Assembly: GCA_030248135.1 (NCBI GenBank)
Contig: JASANC010005748.1
Coordinates: 1 to 32,445 of the forward strand
Direction of reading: 5' to 3'
Length of the DNA: 32,445 nucleotides
Source: Theristus sp. LFF4_11
Taxonomy: Eukaryota > Nematoda > Chromadorea > Monhysterida > Xyalidae
Shown here: piece after piece, positions 8,756-19,202 of the stretch
Layout of the letters: each line of letters opens with the position of its first letter
Numbering within the stretch: position 1 is the stretch's first letter
Notes under the pieces: generated by a model
What the model saw: the letters and a program-made list of their open reading frames with translations, nothing else
Told to the model about the DNA's origin: nothing
The model's database searches: none
Position numbers and translations under genes: made by a program

Positions 8756-11613
8756 ATGGCTCGTTTTTTGTCTGGTGTTGCGCGATCAGCCGCAAAAGAA
8801 CTTGAACGAGCGAGCATTTGCGATGGACCAGGATTAAAGTATTTTATTGCAAAGTCAATGCCTTATCGGCACCATGAACCTACGCCGTCGGCTTCTACGA
8901 TCTCAGACGCTGTTCCGTATCTACCGCCAAAAGATCTACTTGGCAATCACAGAAAAGGTATTCAGTTGATTTTTTTTGGGTTTGTCTCTTCGCCTTGGAC
9001 TGGGCCGCACACGCCGTTGTGGCTTGTGGTGCTGCTGCCACAAACCAAGGAGCTTCACATAATTCCATGTTTTCAGTGTTCTACGAGACGTATGGATGTC
9101 AAATGAACGTCAGTGACACGGAAATCGTGCGCTCGGTGCTCTCGAGCAAAGGATACGGTGAAACTGATCAATTGCTTGATGTGTGTTTCAAGCATGCGTC
9201 TTCTGTTTCCTTTCCCCAAAAAATTACAAAACTTTGAAAAGAATAGGTGTATTAGGTGCCTCAAGAAACGGATTGCAGGCAGATGTGGTCTTGCTGATGA
9301 CGTGTTCCATTCGCGATAATGCAGAGCGCAAGATATGGAACCGACTACGGCATATCCGCCAAGTGAAACGACATCAGCGCAACACTTACGTTGGAGTGCT
9401 CGGTAAGGCAGTCAAGTGCGCACAGCACCGGCCGTATTGACATCGTTTCGGTAGTACTATTGATGCGCGTTTGTTGTCTCCAGCAGAGACTACGTTTCTT
9501 ACCCGCGTTCAGGGGAAACCGGCATATCAAGATCAAGACTTTCAAAGTCTGAGCAAGAAGAAACAACGTTTTTTAACAAATTCTATTAAATACGCAACAG
9601 GCTGTATGGCGGAGCGTCTGAAAACGAAACTGCTAGAAGCTGATCAGCTGGTGGACGTGGTTGCTGGTCCCGACGCCTACAGGGACCTGCCGCGATTGTT
9701 GGCCATAACGCGCTCGGGTATTTCGGCTGGTGCGTCTCTTGCACAGTGTAGCGAATGCTGCCTGTGGCCACTCTGTTTCATTGCACCGTTTTGCGCTCCG
9801 TGATTTGTCATTGCAGCGAATGTGCTGCTTTCTCTTGACGAGACGTACGCCGACATCGCGCCGGTACGACGTGCGTCAGACTCGGTGACAGCGTTCGTGT
9901 GAGTGCCATCGAGAGTTTCGGTGTTGTTGGTGATGCTGATGTGCAGGCGATGGTGTTGGTTGTGCGGTTGCAGTTCGGTGATGCGTGGCTGCGACAACAT
10001 GTGCACCTACTGCATCGTGCCGTTCACACGCGGCCGTGAACGCAGCCGCCCTATGGAGTCGATCCTGCGCGAAGTGCGCATGCTTGGTGCACAGGTGCGC
10101 GTGCACGCCGGTCGCTCTCGGAGTTTGCTTCGTGTTCGCACTGTTCAACCGTCTCTCAGCCGTTGTTTTGCACGCATTCCAGGGTGTGAAACAAGTGACA
10201 CTGCTCGGTCAGAACGTGAACAGCTACCGCGATCTGTCGCAACCGGCGGACGCTGCCCAGTCGACGCCACGTGCCGATGGCTCGGTCGCCGGCTTTCGCA
10301 CCGTGTATCGGCCGAAGAAGGGCGGGCGTGACTTTGGCGACCTTTTGCGTGCCGTCGCCGCCGCCAATCCAGAGATGCGCATCCGCTTCACGTCACCACA
10401 CCCGAAGGACTTCTCTGATAATGTCTGCTGTTGTTGTGATGGTTTTGTGCATCTGTTGTGACACTTAGCCGTGTGCATGTTTGTTTTCATTCGCAGGTTC
10501 TGCACGCGATTCGTGATCACGCGAACATCTGCAACCAGTTGCACATGCCGGCGCAGTCCGGCAACGATGCCACGTTGGAAGCAATGGCACGTGGCTACAC
10601 GCGACAGGCGTACCTTGACCTCGTCAGCCACATACGGCATCTATTGCCCGGTAAACTCAATACCGTTAGCAACCAAGGTTGAGCGCAGTTTCAGTCGCCC
10701 TGCTTTTGTGGTTCATGATGAGTATTTTGTGTGTCAGGTGTCGCGTTGACGAGCGATTTCATTTCTGGTTTCTGTGGTGAAACGGAGGCCGCTCACTTGG
10801 ATACAGTCGATTTGATGCGTCGTGTTCGCTACAACTTTGCATACTTGTTCGCATACAGCATGCGTGAGGTAATGCTAGGACGTATGGGAGGTCTTTGTGC
10901 ATCTGACTGTATCACGTGAGTGTTACAGTGTGCCAATTCATAGTTGACAGCGTCGGTTCTGTTCGGCTGTACGTGTTGCACTGTCGTTCATTTTCGTTTG
11001 TTAATTCAAGAAAACGCGTGCGCATCGTCGGCTTGTTGACGACGTGCCTGCGGACGTCAAGAAGCGGCGTGCCAGCGAGCTGCATGACGTGTTCCAGGAG
11101 GGCGCGCGCGAACTCAATGCTGCACAACTCGAACGAACGCACCTGGTGCTCCTTGAGCGGGTTCGTTCGTTTCGGAGTTCGTTGCGCCTGTTTTCGTTTT
11201 TTTTCATGGGAGAGATTACTGATGCTGGAATAAAAGTTGAAATGTGACTTGTTAGCTTCGGCGCTGATACTGAGCTATTTACCGCGTTGCACAGTGCACG
11301 TAGTGAGTGTGTTTGTTCAGCCAAGTCGTCGCAGCATTGGCACGGAGCAGATGGCAGGACGCAACGAAGGTGGCACAAGGGTGATCGTTGTTAATGAACG
11401 CAACGTGCACTCGAATGTACCCGGCGACAAACAAGAAAGACGTCTGAAGCCTGGCGACTATGTGCTCGCTCGGGTGAGTCTTTTATAACTATCACTGAGA
11501 TTTTGTAATACCCTGAATTTTGCGTGGGTTTCATTTTTTAGGTGAAAGACTTCACGTCGCACACCCTGATTGCAGAGCCGGTGCTGAGAACAACGTTAAC
11601 GAATGCCTGTTGA
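8756..11613 (+). CDS. CDK5RAP1: CDK5RAP1-type tRNA methylthiotransferase (radical SAM, 12 exons)
   Basis: The enzyme adds a 2-methylthio group to isopentenyl-adenosine 37 of tRNAs, in animals mainly mitochondrial ones. Exons: 8756-8957, 9077-9180, 9279-9402, 9601-9717, 9817-9898, 9974-10094, 10183-10422, 10497-10650, 10738-10868, 11011-11160, 11321-11473, 11542-11613; 549 aa, all phases agree. The UPF0004 domain has its three cluster cysteines: YGCQMN (Cys75), TCSIR (Cys111), GCMAERL (Cys145). The radical-SAM motif CDNMCTYC lies at 216-223, followed by [24 protein letters not shown] and [31 protein letters not shown] comes next, then a C-terminal TRAM-like part with [12 protein letters not shown]. 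The N-terminus [20 protein letters not shown] is basic and amphipathic, a plausible mitochondrial presequence. The ATG directly follows CAGTGCTAG, so the transcript may be trans-spliced at its start codon. All active-site cysteines are present. Confidence 0.95.
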
Positions 11614-12164
11614 TGTTTTTTCATGTTTGTATTTGAGTTTCAGATGGACAGTGCGCAATATTGATCAAGAACGATGGTTTCTCGTTAAGATATTTGACAC
11701 ACGGTTTGAAAAAATGGCGTTGTTTGTTTTTGATCAGTTAATGTGCGGTGCAAGTTTATTTGAACAGTACACATCAATGTGTAAAACAGTTGTTTCGTGT
11801 GTTATCTATGTGTCTAGTCGTTTTTGTTAGTTTGCTTCATCGCCAACGTTTGCAATTTGGTCAGTTATGTTCAATGCAGGTGCTGGAATTCACGTGTCTC
11901 TGTGCTTACATTTCTATTTGTCTCGCGGCTCAGCAAAGCTCGCTAGTGGCCTGAATAAAATGTTCTTGTTTTCCCGTCGCCTAGTTCTTGAGATGAAATA
12001 AAACTGGAGAAATCAATGCTGTATAAATAATGTTCGTGTCGTCTTTCCAATTCAACTCGGTCGCTAATCGACCGAGTCCATTGTGTCTGTTTTATTAATT
12101 TGTGCAGCTCTTGATTGTGTTTGCTTCACTTCTTGTGAATTCTTAGCAGCATAAAAAGACGAAG
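11614..12164 (+). other. CDK5RAP1 3' region and GCLC upstream region
   Basis: 551 bp separate the stop of CDK5RAP1 from the ATG of the glutamate-cysteine ligase gene. The stretch is T-rich and has no credible exon. AATAAA occurs at 11954-11959 and 11997-12002, the probable poly(A) signals. A 3' splice site-like TTCTTAGCAG ends at 12149, 15 nt before the GCLC ATG, and may be a spliced-leader acceptor. The spacing is larger than in typical nematode operons, so co-transcription is possible but not shown. Confidence 0.6.
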
Positions 12165-15100
12165 ATGGGCCTTCTGACGCTCGGCACGCCGCTCTCGTGG
12201 GCGGACACTGTGGAGTTCATAGAGCACGTGAAGAAGCACGGCCTCACGCAGTTCATCACTTTGTACAATCGACTACGCGACCGAACCGGCGACCAGCTGA
12301 GATGGGGCGACGAGATCGAGTACATGGTGCTCCGGTTGGACCATGAAAACAAAAAGGTTGGCACTGTTTGCTGTTGCTGCTGCTGTGCACACGCGTTGTT
12401 AGGCGTGTGATGCAGCTGGTTCACACTGTCCATTGCAGGTGCGCGTGTCGCTGCGAGGAGCAGAATTGCTCAATTACCTTTTGGCGGCCGAGAAGGTGAA
12501 TAAGGAGGTTGGCGTGGAGACGGCGTCTCTGTGGCGGCCGGAGTACGCGGCGTACATGCTCGAGGGGACGCCCGGCGCGCCGTACGGCGGTGAGCACGCT
12601 TGCCGGATGGAATTTCAGTGTTTACGACTGCCAGCATTGGATGCTCATTGGTCAAAGATCACAATTTAATGCAATCAGCGCTAACAAAATGTTGCAGCGA
12701 TCGTATCAACCGTTTCGGATCGGGTGTTTGATTGTGGAGTCACTGTCAACTCTCGAGTGTGCCCGTTGTTTGCAGGTCTACTAGCGTGCTTCAACATGGT
12801 CGAAACGAACATGCGTCGACGTCGGCTGGCTGCGATGAAGCTGCTCAAAAAGGACGAGATCTTGATTTCCATCCCGAACTTTCCGCGACTCGGTTGCCCC
12901 GATTTCACGCACCCGCCCGCGCGTCCCACCCCGCGAGACGAGGCTGGTGTTGCGCGGTCGTTGTTCTTTCCGGATGCAGCAATCTACGCCGGGCATCCAA
13001 GGTGCAGCAGCATTGGAGCAGTGATCTGTGTCTTTGATCAGTCCATTCCACTCGTGCCCACAGATTCAAACAAGACGCTCTTGGCAACCTGGCTTGGCTG
13101 TTTTAGTTTGTCAACCGAGTAATGCTCATCTGCTCATTGTGTCAGGTTCGCCAATCTGACGCGAAACATTCGCAACCGACGAGGCGAGAAGGTCGCAATC
13201 AACGTGCCCATCTTCCGTGACACAAACACGCCGACGCCGTTTACGGTTATAACATTGTCACCTTGTTTGTGTTCAATCGGCATGATTCGAGCTTGTGCGA
13301 TTGTTTGCATTGCAATGGCTGATTTTTCAGGAAAACTTCAAACAATATGACGACGACGGTGAGGCGGAGCGTGCGGCGCTGCCTGACCACATTTACATGG
13401 ATGCAATGGGCTTCGGCATGGGCTGCTGCTGTTTACAAGTGACCTTTCAAGCAGTCGGTCGCATTTCTTGTCTATCACATTTGTAGTTCAGTCGTTGATT
13501 TTAACTGTATTGCAACTATATTTTTATGGGAAACTTGCAAGTTCAGGTGAACGTGTCGGAAGCACGATGGTTGTACGATCAACTGACACCGTTCACGCCA
13601 ATTCTGCTGGCACTGAGTGCGGCAACGCCCGTCTTCCGCGGCTACTTGGCTGATGTTGACTCGCGATGGGACATCATTGCTGGTGTATGTTGCTGACTTC
13701 ACTTAGAATCGTAATCGTAACTCAACATTTCTTCCAACATATTTTGTTTAGCGGAATACTGAAAAATGTTGAGTGACTATTCTCAATGTACTTGCGTTTT
13801 TCAACTTGAATGGAGGTGCAACGTAGCAAATCAAGTAAAGTCACTCAGTGGATTGCATAAGAATGAATCAATCGCCCAAAGCGACCCAATCAATCAACAT
13901 TGAAATCAGAATGTCAGTGTGCATTGTTTCGCTCAGTCCGTTGACGATCGCACGCGTGCCGAACGAGGCTTGCAGCCTTTGCCGCCGCACGGTCGCCGTG
14001 TGACGAAATCGCGCTACGACACGACCGACTGCTACATCTACCCGTGCTCCGAGGGCTACAACGACATACCGTTGGACTACGACCAGGCGCACTACGATCA
14101 ATTGACTGCTGGTGGCATTGACAAGATGCTCGCCAAACACATTGCACATCTGTTCATTCGTGACCCGTTGCAGGCACGACAACCGTTTGCCATTGTTGTG
14201 TGTCGTCTTTGTGATGCATTCATATGAACTGCACTTTGTCAGGTGTTCAAAGAGCGCATCAACCAGGATGACACAACCAGCACGGAACACTTTGAAACGA
14301 TACAATCGTCAAATTGGATGAACATGCGCTTCAAGGTAGTCAAATGAGCGAGCTACACAAACGAACAGAGACGGAAATTTTGGCTTCATTCATGCTCGTG
14401 CGTGTTTTCTTGTTCAGCCGCCGCCACCAGACGCGCCTGAAATTGGCTGGCGTGTCGAGTTCCGACCGACCGAAGTGCAATTGACGGACTTTGAGAACGC
14501 TGCATACGTCTGCTTTGTTGTGCTCTTAACTCGGTTTGTTCTAAGCAACGATTTAGTTGGTATTTTTTTGAATTGCATGAAATGAAATTGCACGCTTACA
14601 TTAATTACCTCTGTTCAACTTGTGCAGTGTGATCATTTCGTTCCGCCTGACGTTCCTGGTGCCGCTGAGTCGCGTGAACGAGAACATGCGTCGTGCGCAG
14701 CGGCGTGACGCAGTGCTAAACGAGAAGTTCTATTTCCGGCGTGGCCTCGTCACGTGCAAGGAATCACCAATGACCAAACGGCACAATGCGGAACGCTGCC
14801 GTCCAGCGCCCGCTGACGACGTCGTCGAAATGACCGTCGCTGAAATTGTCAATGGTGCGCTTTTGGTGCTAACCGATATGGACACCTGGTCTTTGCGTCT
14901 CTAGCTGCCCCGTCGGTTTCACAACCTGAGTCCTAAGCGTACCAAATTCTGGAGGTTCAGGAGCGGGTATGAATGGCTGAGTGAGCGCCCCGTGGACCAT
15001 CTGGGGCATCAATAAATGACGGTATTTATTATTATGACCAAAACACATTTATCTTGATTGCCCGATAAAGGCTTGCAAAGCCCTGAGGTGTCTGCCGACC

Positions 15101-15750
15101 AACGTGATGAATACGTATAAACAATTCAGTTTGGTCTTTCATAACAACAAACTACAGGCAAACCGGGTGAATTTGTTGGCCTGGTGGCGTTGATCAAGCA
15201 GTATCTGGACAGCGGTGATTTGGACGTGGATACGCGATGTACAGTCACTCAATATTTGAACTTTATACAGGTTGCTGTGTGGTTCTTTTTATCTGTTGGA
15301 CACTATTGCCGAGGCATGTTTCATATTGTTTTTCATTTTGTTGCGACGCCTCAGGAACGTGCGACAGGCAAATTGTGCACGCTGGCACGTTGGATGCGTG
15401 ACTTTGTGCGTGAACACGCCGACTACAACAAGGACTCGGTTGTTAACGACTCGATCACTTATGATATGATCACTGCGGTATGCACAACTCGCAATCTCTG
15501 CGTCTTCTTGTTACGTACGGAAACTAATTTGTTTTCCACGTCTGCAAACGCATTGAGTTAAGAACCAAAAAGACAAAAATTTCGAATTTAGCTGAACGAC
15601 ATCGCGAACGGTCACGAGAATGCGCATCGCGCCAAGTTGCTCGGTCAGTTCGGCATGTCAAAGACGGGTGCACAAATTCCGGCCGCACTGATCAAGGCCG
15701 AAGAGGCAATCGCAGTCACTAACATGACACGCCAGCCGAACAAAACTTGA
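12165..15750 (+). CDS. GCLC: Glutamate-cysteine ligase catalytic subunit (13 exons)
   Basis: It makes gamma-glutamylcysteine from Glu, Cys and ATP, the first and rate-limiting step of glutathione synthesis, in the cytosol. Exons: 12165-12356, 12439-12589, 12776-13001, 13146-13245, 13331-13453, 13547-13684, 13937-14173, 14243-14335, 14418-14533, 14628-14854, 15158-15270, 15355-15477, 15592-15750; 665 aa, slightly longer than the ~640 of vertebrates. Recognisable blocks are [20 protein letters not shown] (metal-binding Glu50/Glu52), [116 protein letters not shown] and [16 protein letters not shown]. Intron 7 begins GC: joining 14173 to 14243 gives IRDPL-QVFKERI without insertion, matching family spacing, whereas the next GT donor would leave a 45-nt intron and add 8 residues. 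Intron 10 holds repeat DNA. No AATAAA was seen within 300 bp of the stop. Confidence 0.96.
14905..15100. repeat. Repeat insertion in GCLC intron 10
   Basis: Intron 10 (14855-15157, 303 nt) is longer than its neighbours. It carries the palindrome AATAAATGACGGTATTTATT (15010-15029) and, at 15066-15093, the hairpin AAAGGCTTGCAAAGCCCTGA with GGTGTCTG, which matches the ends of the short element at 3240-3388. GAGTCCTAAGCG near 14927 may be the diverged opposite end. Confidence 0.45.
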
Positions 15751-16156
15751 ATGACATCCCGTGTTAAAGACAAAGTCAATCCAACTGTCACTTCATCAAC
15801 GTTCCCCTGCCCCCCCCTTCCCTCCCTGTCTCCGCATTTTTACATTGGAGGTCACAAAAAAACAATGCAGAATTTTGCTCTATATTGAGTCTGACTGAAC
15901 ATCGGAGTCTATAATGCGGGACAGTATCAGAGAAATGTTCGCGATTGATTGTGTCGGGAGTTTCTTGTTGTCTGCTTCGTTGCATTTATTATCATTGTCA
16001 ATAATCTTGGTTCCCTTTTCAAGGACATTATACATCCATTTTGTGATATCCTCTCTGACTATGTCAGTGTCACTATCTAAACGCGTTGTTCAAGCTAATC
16101 ATGTGCCATCACTCGTTGAAAGTCATGTTAGGGCATTTCGTAAATATTGTACATAT
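15751..16156. other. Region after GCLC, no gene seen
   Basis: Contains a C7 tract and pyrimidine-rich stretch near 15807-15830 and otherwise mixed sequence. Open frames here are not protein-like. Confidence 0.5.
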
Positions 16157-16180
16157 AGTGGCGACCAAAAGTTTGGAAAC
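16157..16180 (+). repeat. Tc1/mariner-like terminal repeat, left
   Basis: 24 bp beginning AGTGGCGACCAAAAG and ending GTTTGGAAAC, preceded by TATAT. The exact reverse complement occurs at 20970-20993. CAGT-G-(3-5)-CCAAAA ends are typical of Tc1-like elements. Confidence 0.6.
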
Positions 16181-16820
16181 CCTGAGTGCGCTGCATATCG
16201 CGCGTGTTGGGTGGGTAATTTTTGGCAAATGTACTTTTGCGGCCCAAGAGATTGCGGCCTGGACGATTGCGGCCGAAGCGTAGCGGCCTTAAGGATTGCG
16301 GCCTGGACGATTGCGGCCGAAGCATAGCGGCCTGGACGATAGCGGCCTGGACGATAGCGGCCTGGACGATTGCGGCCTGGGACGATTGCGGCCTGGGACG
16401 ATTGCGGCCTGGGACGATTGCGGCCTGGGACGATTGCGGCCCGGGACGATTGCGTCCCGGGACGATTGCGGCCCGGGACAATTGCGGCCCACAACGTTTT
16501 CATGCTTTGTCACCTTTCCAGGTCAATTTCTATCTATCTAGAATATTTGCTCCAGCCATCTATATCGCCCCCAACACCCCTGCTCTGGAACAGCAATGGT
16601 ATAAGCCATCGTCGTCGTCGTGTCTGCTGCGTTTGCGTCGAATCGATCGTTGATATTTGCGCCAATATTTGCGCCGCTGTTAGCAATATAAATTGAATTA
16701 AATGGAAATTGAATTGAAATTGAATTGAATTGAAATGAACTGTTGTTTGTTGTCCGAATCCCTATGTTTGAAAATCCAATATTTTGGAGGTTTGATTTGA
16801 AACAAATGCTGGGGAGGTTA

Positions 16821-17487
16821 GGGTTGTTTAACAAAAATCGAAATTTTTTATGTGATTAAAAAATGCCGATTAAAAAAATTCGAAAATTTTTCTTCTAATA
16901 TGCTCTGAAAACCTTAATTTTGGCACAATTTTTTGAAAGTTCAACAATTTTTTTTGATATTACCTCGTAAAACCGTCAGTAGTCGATTTTGGACCGTTTT
17001 ACCGACTGATTTTAGATTTTATTTGGTTAGATTCGACAACTTCGGCAATGAAGTTTTTGAGCGTTTCACAGCTTGGCTTACCATTTCCGATGCAGATAAG
17101 GTGACAATTCGCCTCGCAATCTGATTTCTGAGCGTCCGAGCTGCTCCGTTTGCAAGCGCCACGTGGTCTGGTTGCTGTTTCGTGTCCTGTCGTCGCGAAA
17201 TCATCAGAACTGATCGAATTTCAACCCGGTATGTGTGTTTTCATTTGAGCTGGGGACAATTAGTGACGTTTTGTGAGTCAAAACACAAGAAGAGGCATGG
17301 TAACGGGTTGGAAAAGGGGTAAATGAGGTCACCCAAACAAAATCTGGAAAGTTTTCGGGAGTCATTCGGGAGGCGCTTGCACATCAAATGTGGTTCTTCA
17401 AACTCCCTGGTTGATTTAGCACAACTTTAATTTCTGATTTTTTTTTCAATTTAAAAAAATGAAGATTTAGGTTTTTTTCAACAACCC
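16821..17487. mobile_element. TA-flanked ~0.7 kb inverted-repeat element, copy 2
   Basis: The 667-bp unit begins GGGTTGTTTAACAAAAATC and ends TTTTTTTCAACAACCC, again flanked by TA (16819-16820, 17488-17489). It is collinear with 6026-6736 with small indels and scattered substitutions. It is nested in the array-ended element, so it inserted later or was carried along. Confidence 0.85.
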
Positions 17488-17489
17488 TA

Positions 17490-17850
17490 GGTGGGGTCTC
17501 TGCCTGAGGACTCGACTCGAGACAAAAGAAGATTTTCAGATATTTTCATAAGAAAGTACAGTTTTAATGTTTAATGAGAATTTTTTGTTGGTTTACTTTT
17601 AAATAATTAATTGGTAATTTAAAACTTTAATAACAAATTAAACAAAAAAGGCTCAGATGAAATATTGCTCTGCTCGGCGACAAGGAAAGTTGAGCATGGA
17701 AGATTTCGATTTGGGGTTCTAAATAAAACATAATTACAAATCAATAAACAAAAACAACTTTTTTTAAAAAAAGAATTGAAAACTCGTGTGCGAGAATAAC
17801 ATAACCAGGTGCGTGCGACAAAGACAATGACAACGCTTTAAAATTTCGTG
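17490..17850. other. Unique AT-rich interior of the array-ended element
   Basis: Nothing recognisable: AT-rich DNA with A and T runs and no protein-like frame, ending in a TGACAACGCTTTAAAATTTC lead-in to the right array. Confidence 0.5.
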
Positions 17851-18169
17851 GGCCGCAATCGTCCCAGGCCGCAATCGTCCCGGGCCGCAATCGTCCCAGG
17901 CCGCAATCGTCCTGGGCCGCAATCGTCCCAGGCCGCAATCCTTCAGGCCGCAATCGTCCAGGCCGCAATCCTTCAGGCCGCAATTGTCCTAGGCCGCAAT
18001 CCTTCAGGCCGCAATCCTTCAGGCCGCAATGCTTCGGCCGCAAAGCTTCGGCCGCTATCTAATGGGCCGCAATCGAACGCACGCCGTAATTTTTGCGTTA
18101 TTACCATGCACATTATCAAATATTTTTGATTTTGGAACACAGCAATACAGAGTGCCCACTGCAGCACAC

Positions 18170-18275
18170 AAAAACTACGGATGGATCCGGCAAATTTGCC
18201 AGATTCCGGATCGAAACCCATCCGGCCGGACCGGATCCGGTCGAAATTGCCGGATTGCGGACCGGATTGGCCATT
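18170..18275. repeat. CCGGATCCGG-rich short repeat cluster
   Basis: GGATCCGG, TTCCGGATCG, ATCCGGCCGGA, CCGGATCCGG, GCCGGATT and ACCGGATTGG follow each other within about 90 bp. This is an unusually dense set of overlapping palindromes. No function is assigned. Confidence 0.5.
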
Positions 18276-18297
18276 TTATACATAGCAGAGTTTTTTT

Positions 18298-19030
18298 GAC
18301 GCAAAATCCTGCGTCAATGACGAAAAATATTTTGGGCTGACGCAAAAAAAATTCGGTCGTTTGCGTCAGCTGACGCAAACAAATTTTTAGGACGTCATAA
18401 GGCTTATTTTGAGTTATTTATGCACAGATTCAAAATTTTCCGCGCCTTCGGCGCAGAGCAGACCACGTACACATTACAATTTGTCTGACAATATCGATTA
18501 TGCAAATAAAATGGACGGCATGGTCATCTGATTCATGGTTCGCTTTTCAGAATTCTTCAGTATTTTGTTGACAACGGTTCGATGTTACAACAATTTGTTG
18601 TTTTGAGCGTGGCAAGGTTCATACGTCCACTAAACTCTTATCCGAAAAAATTTATGTTTGCTCCGTTTCTAATCGTCTGTGTTTTTTACATCTGAATAGG
18701 CGTCATAGACGCCTAGAAACATTGAATGACGTCTAAAAAGCCTAAATGTCAAAATTCGTTGTTGTCACAACCTGTTTTCAAAAAATTTTCGCTGCGCGAG
18801 GAAGTTACAATTTGATATAGTTTCATTGAACCAAGAGTCCCATCAAGTGCCAAAATCGCTTGTTATTTGACCAGAGATGTTGAAAACGCTGCTTTTATTG
18901 ATTGATTATTGATTGTTTCGTTAACATTATTCGTTCGATTTAGACTGGTGTCATATTGACGCAAAAATATTTGGGCTGACGCATAAATTTTTGACCGTTT
19001 GCGTCAATTGACGCAAAAAAATTTTGACGA
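18298..19030. repeat. Direct repeats each centred on a 20-bp palindrome
   Basis: 18298-18395 and 18957-19030 share GACGCAAAAATATTTGGGC(TGACGCA), then CGTTTGCGTCA and TGACGCAAA. Each contains a perfect 20-bp palindrome: TTTGCGTCAGCTGACGCAAA (18360-18379) and TTTGCGTCAATTGACGCAAA (18998-19017). The ~560 bp between them is AT-rich with no gene seen. The pair could be the ends of a small element or a duplicated regulatory module. Confidence 0.6.
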
Positions 19031-19202
19031 GAAAAAACCCTGATTACATAGACATCCATACTCACTTGTTTGGTGCCCATTTTCATTTTTCATCACTTTC
19101 TCAGCAAAACACAGCGCACGATGTACAAAAAGTCACCAAAACATGGCACACCAATCAATGGAAACATGATAACAACAACTGACAAAAATTCATATCGCTG
19201 AA

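Larger units (their letters stand above)
16239..18075. mobile_element. ~1.8 kb element bounded by inverted GGCCGCAATCGTCC arrays
   Basis: The left array (16239-16490) is built from about a dozen copies of GGCCTGGGACGATTGC and shorter variants (GCGGCCTGGACGATT, GCGGCCGAAGC). The right array (17851-18075) has the same unit in opposite orientation (GGCCGCAATCGTCCCA). Both arrays are homogeneous on the inner side and degrade outward into GCGGCCGAAGC-type variants, and similar single-copy sequence (GACAAAG, then AACG) adjoins both inner borders. The interior holds the second TA-flanked element (16821-17487) and a GAATTGAAATT stretch near 16695-16740, but no gene. Open frames across the arrays give Arg/Pro-rich repeat peptides on all frames and are not believed. 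Confidence 0.65.

Noticed and set aside
11603..11954. Extra CDK5RAP1 exon or small gene in the 3' region
   Set aside because: The TRAM-like C-terminus already ends at 11613, and the following open frames are T-rich with no family match.
14198..14242. GT-AG alternative for GCLC intron 7
   Set aside because: It would leave a 45-nt intron, shorter than any other modelled here, and insert eight residues into a region of fixed length in the family. Not excluded without RNA data.
16123..16653. Long Arg/Pro/Gly-rich open frames on both strands
   Set aside because: All are translations of the GGCCTGGGACGATTGC array; several frames are open on both strands at once, as expected for a tandem repeat with few stop codons.
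17741..18129. Open frames across the right GGCCGCAATCGTCC array
   Set aside because: Same reason as for the left array; not protein-coding.
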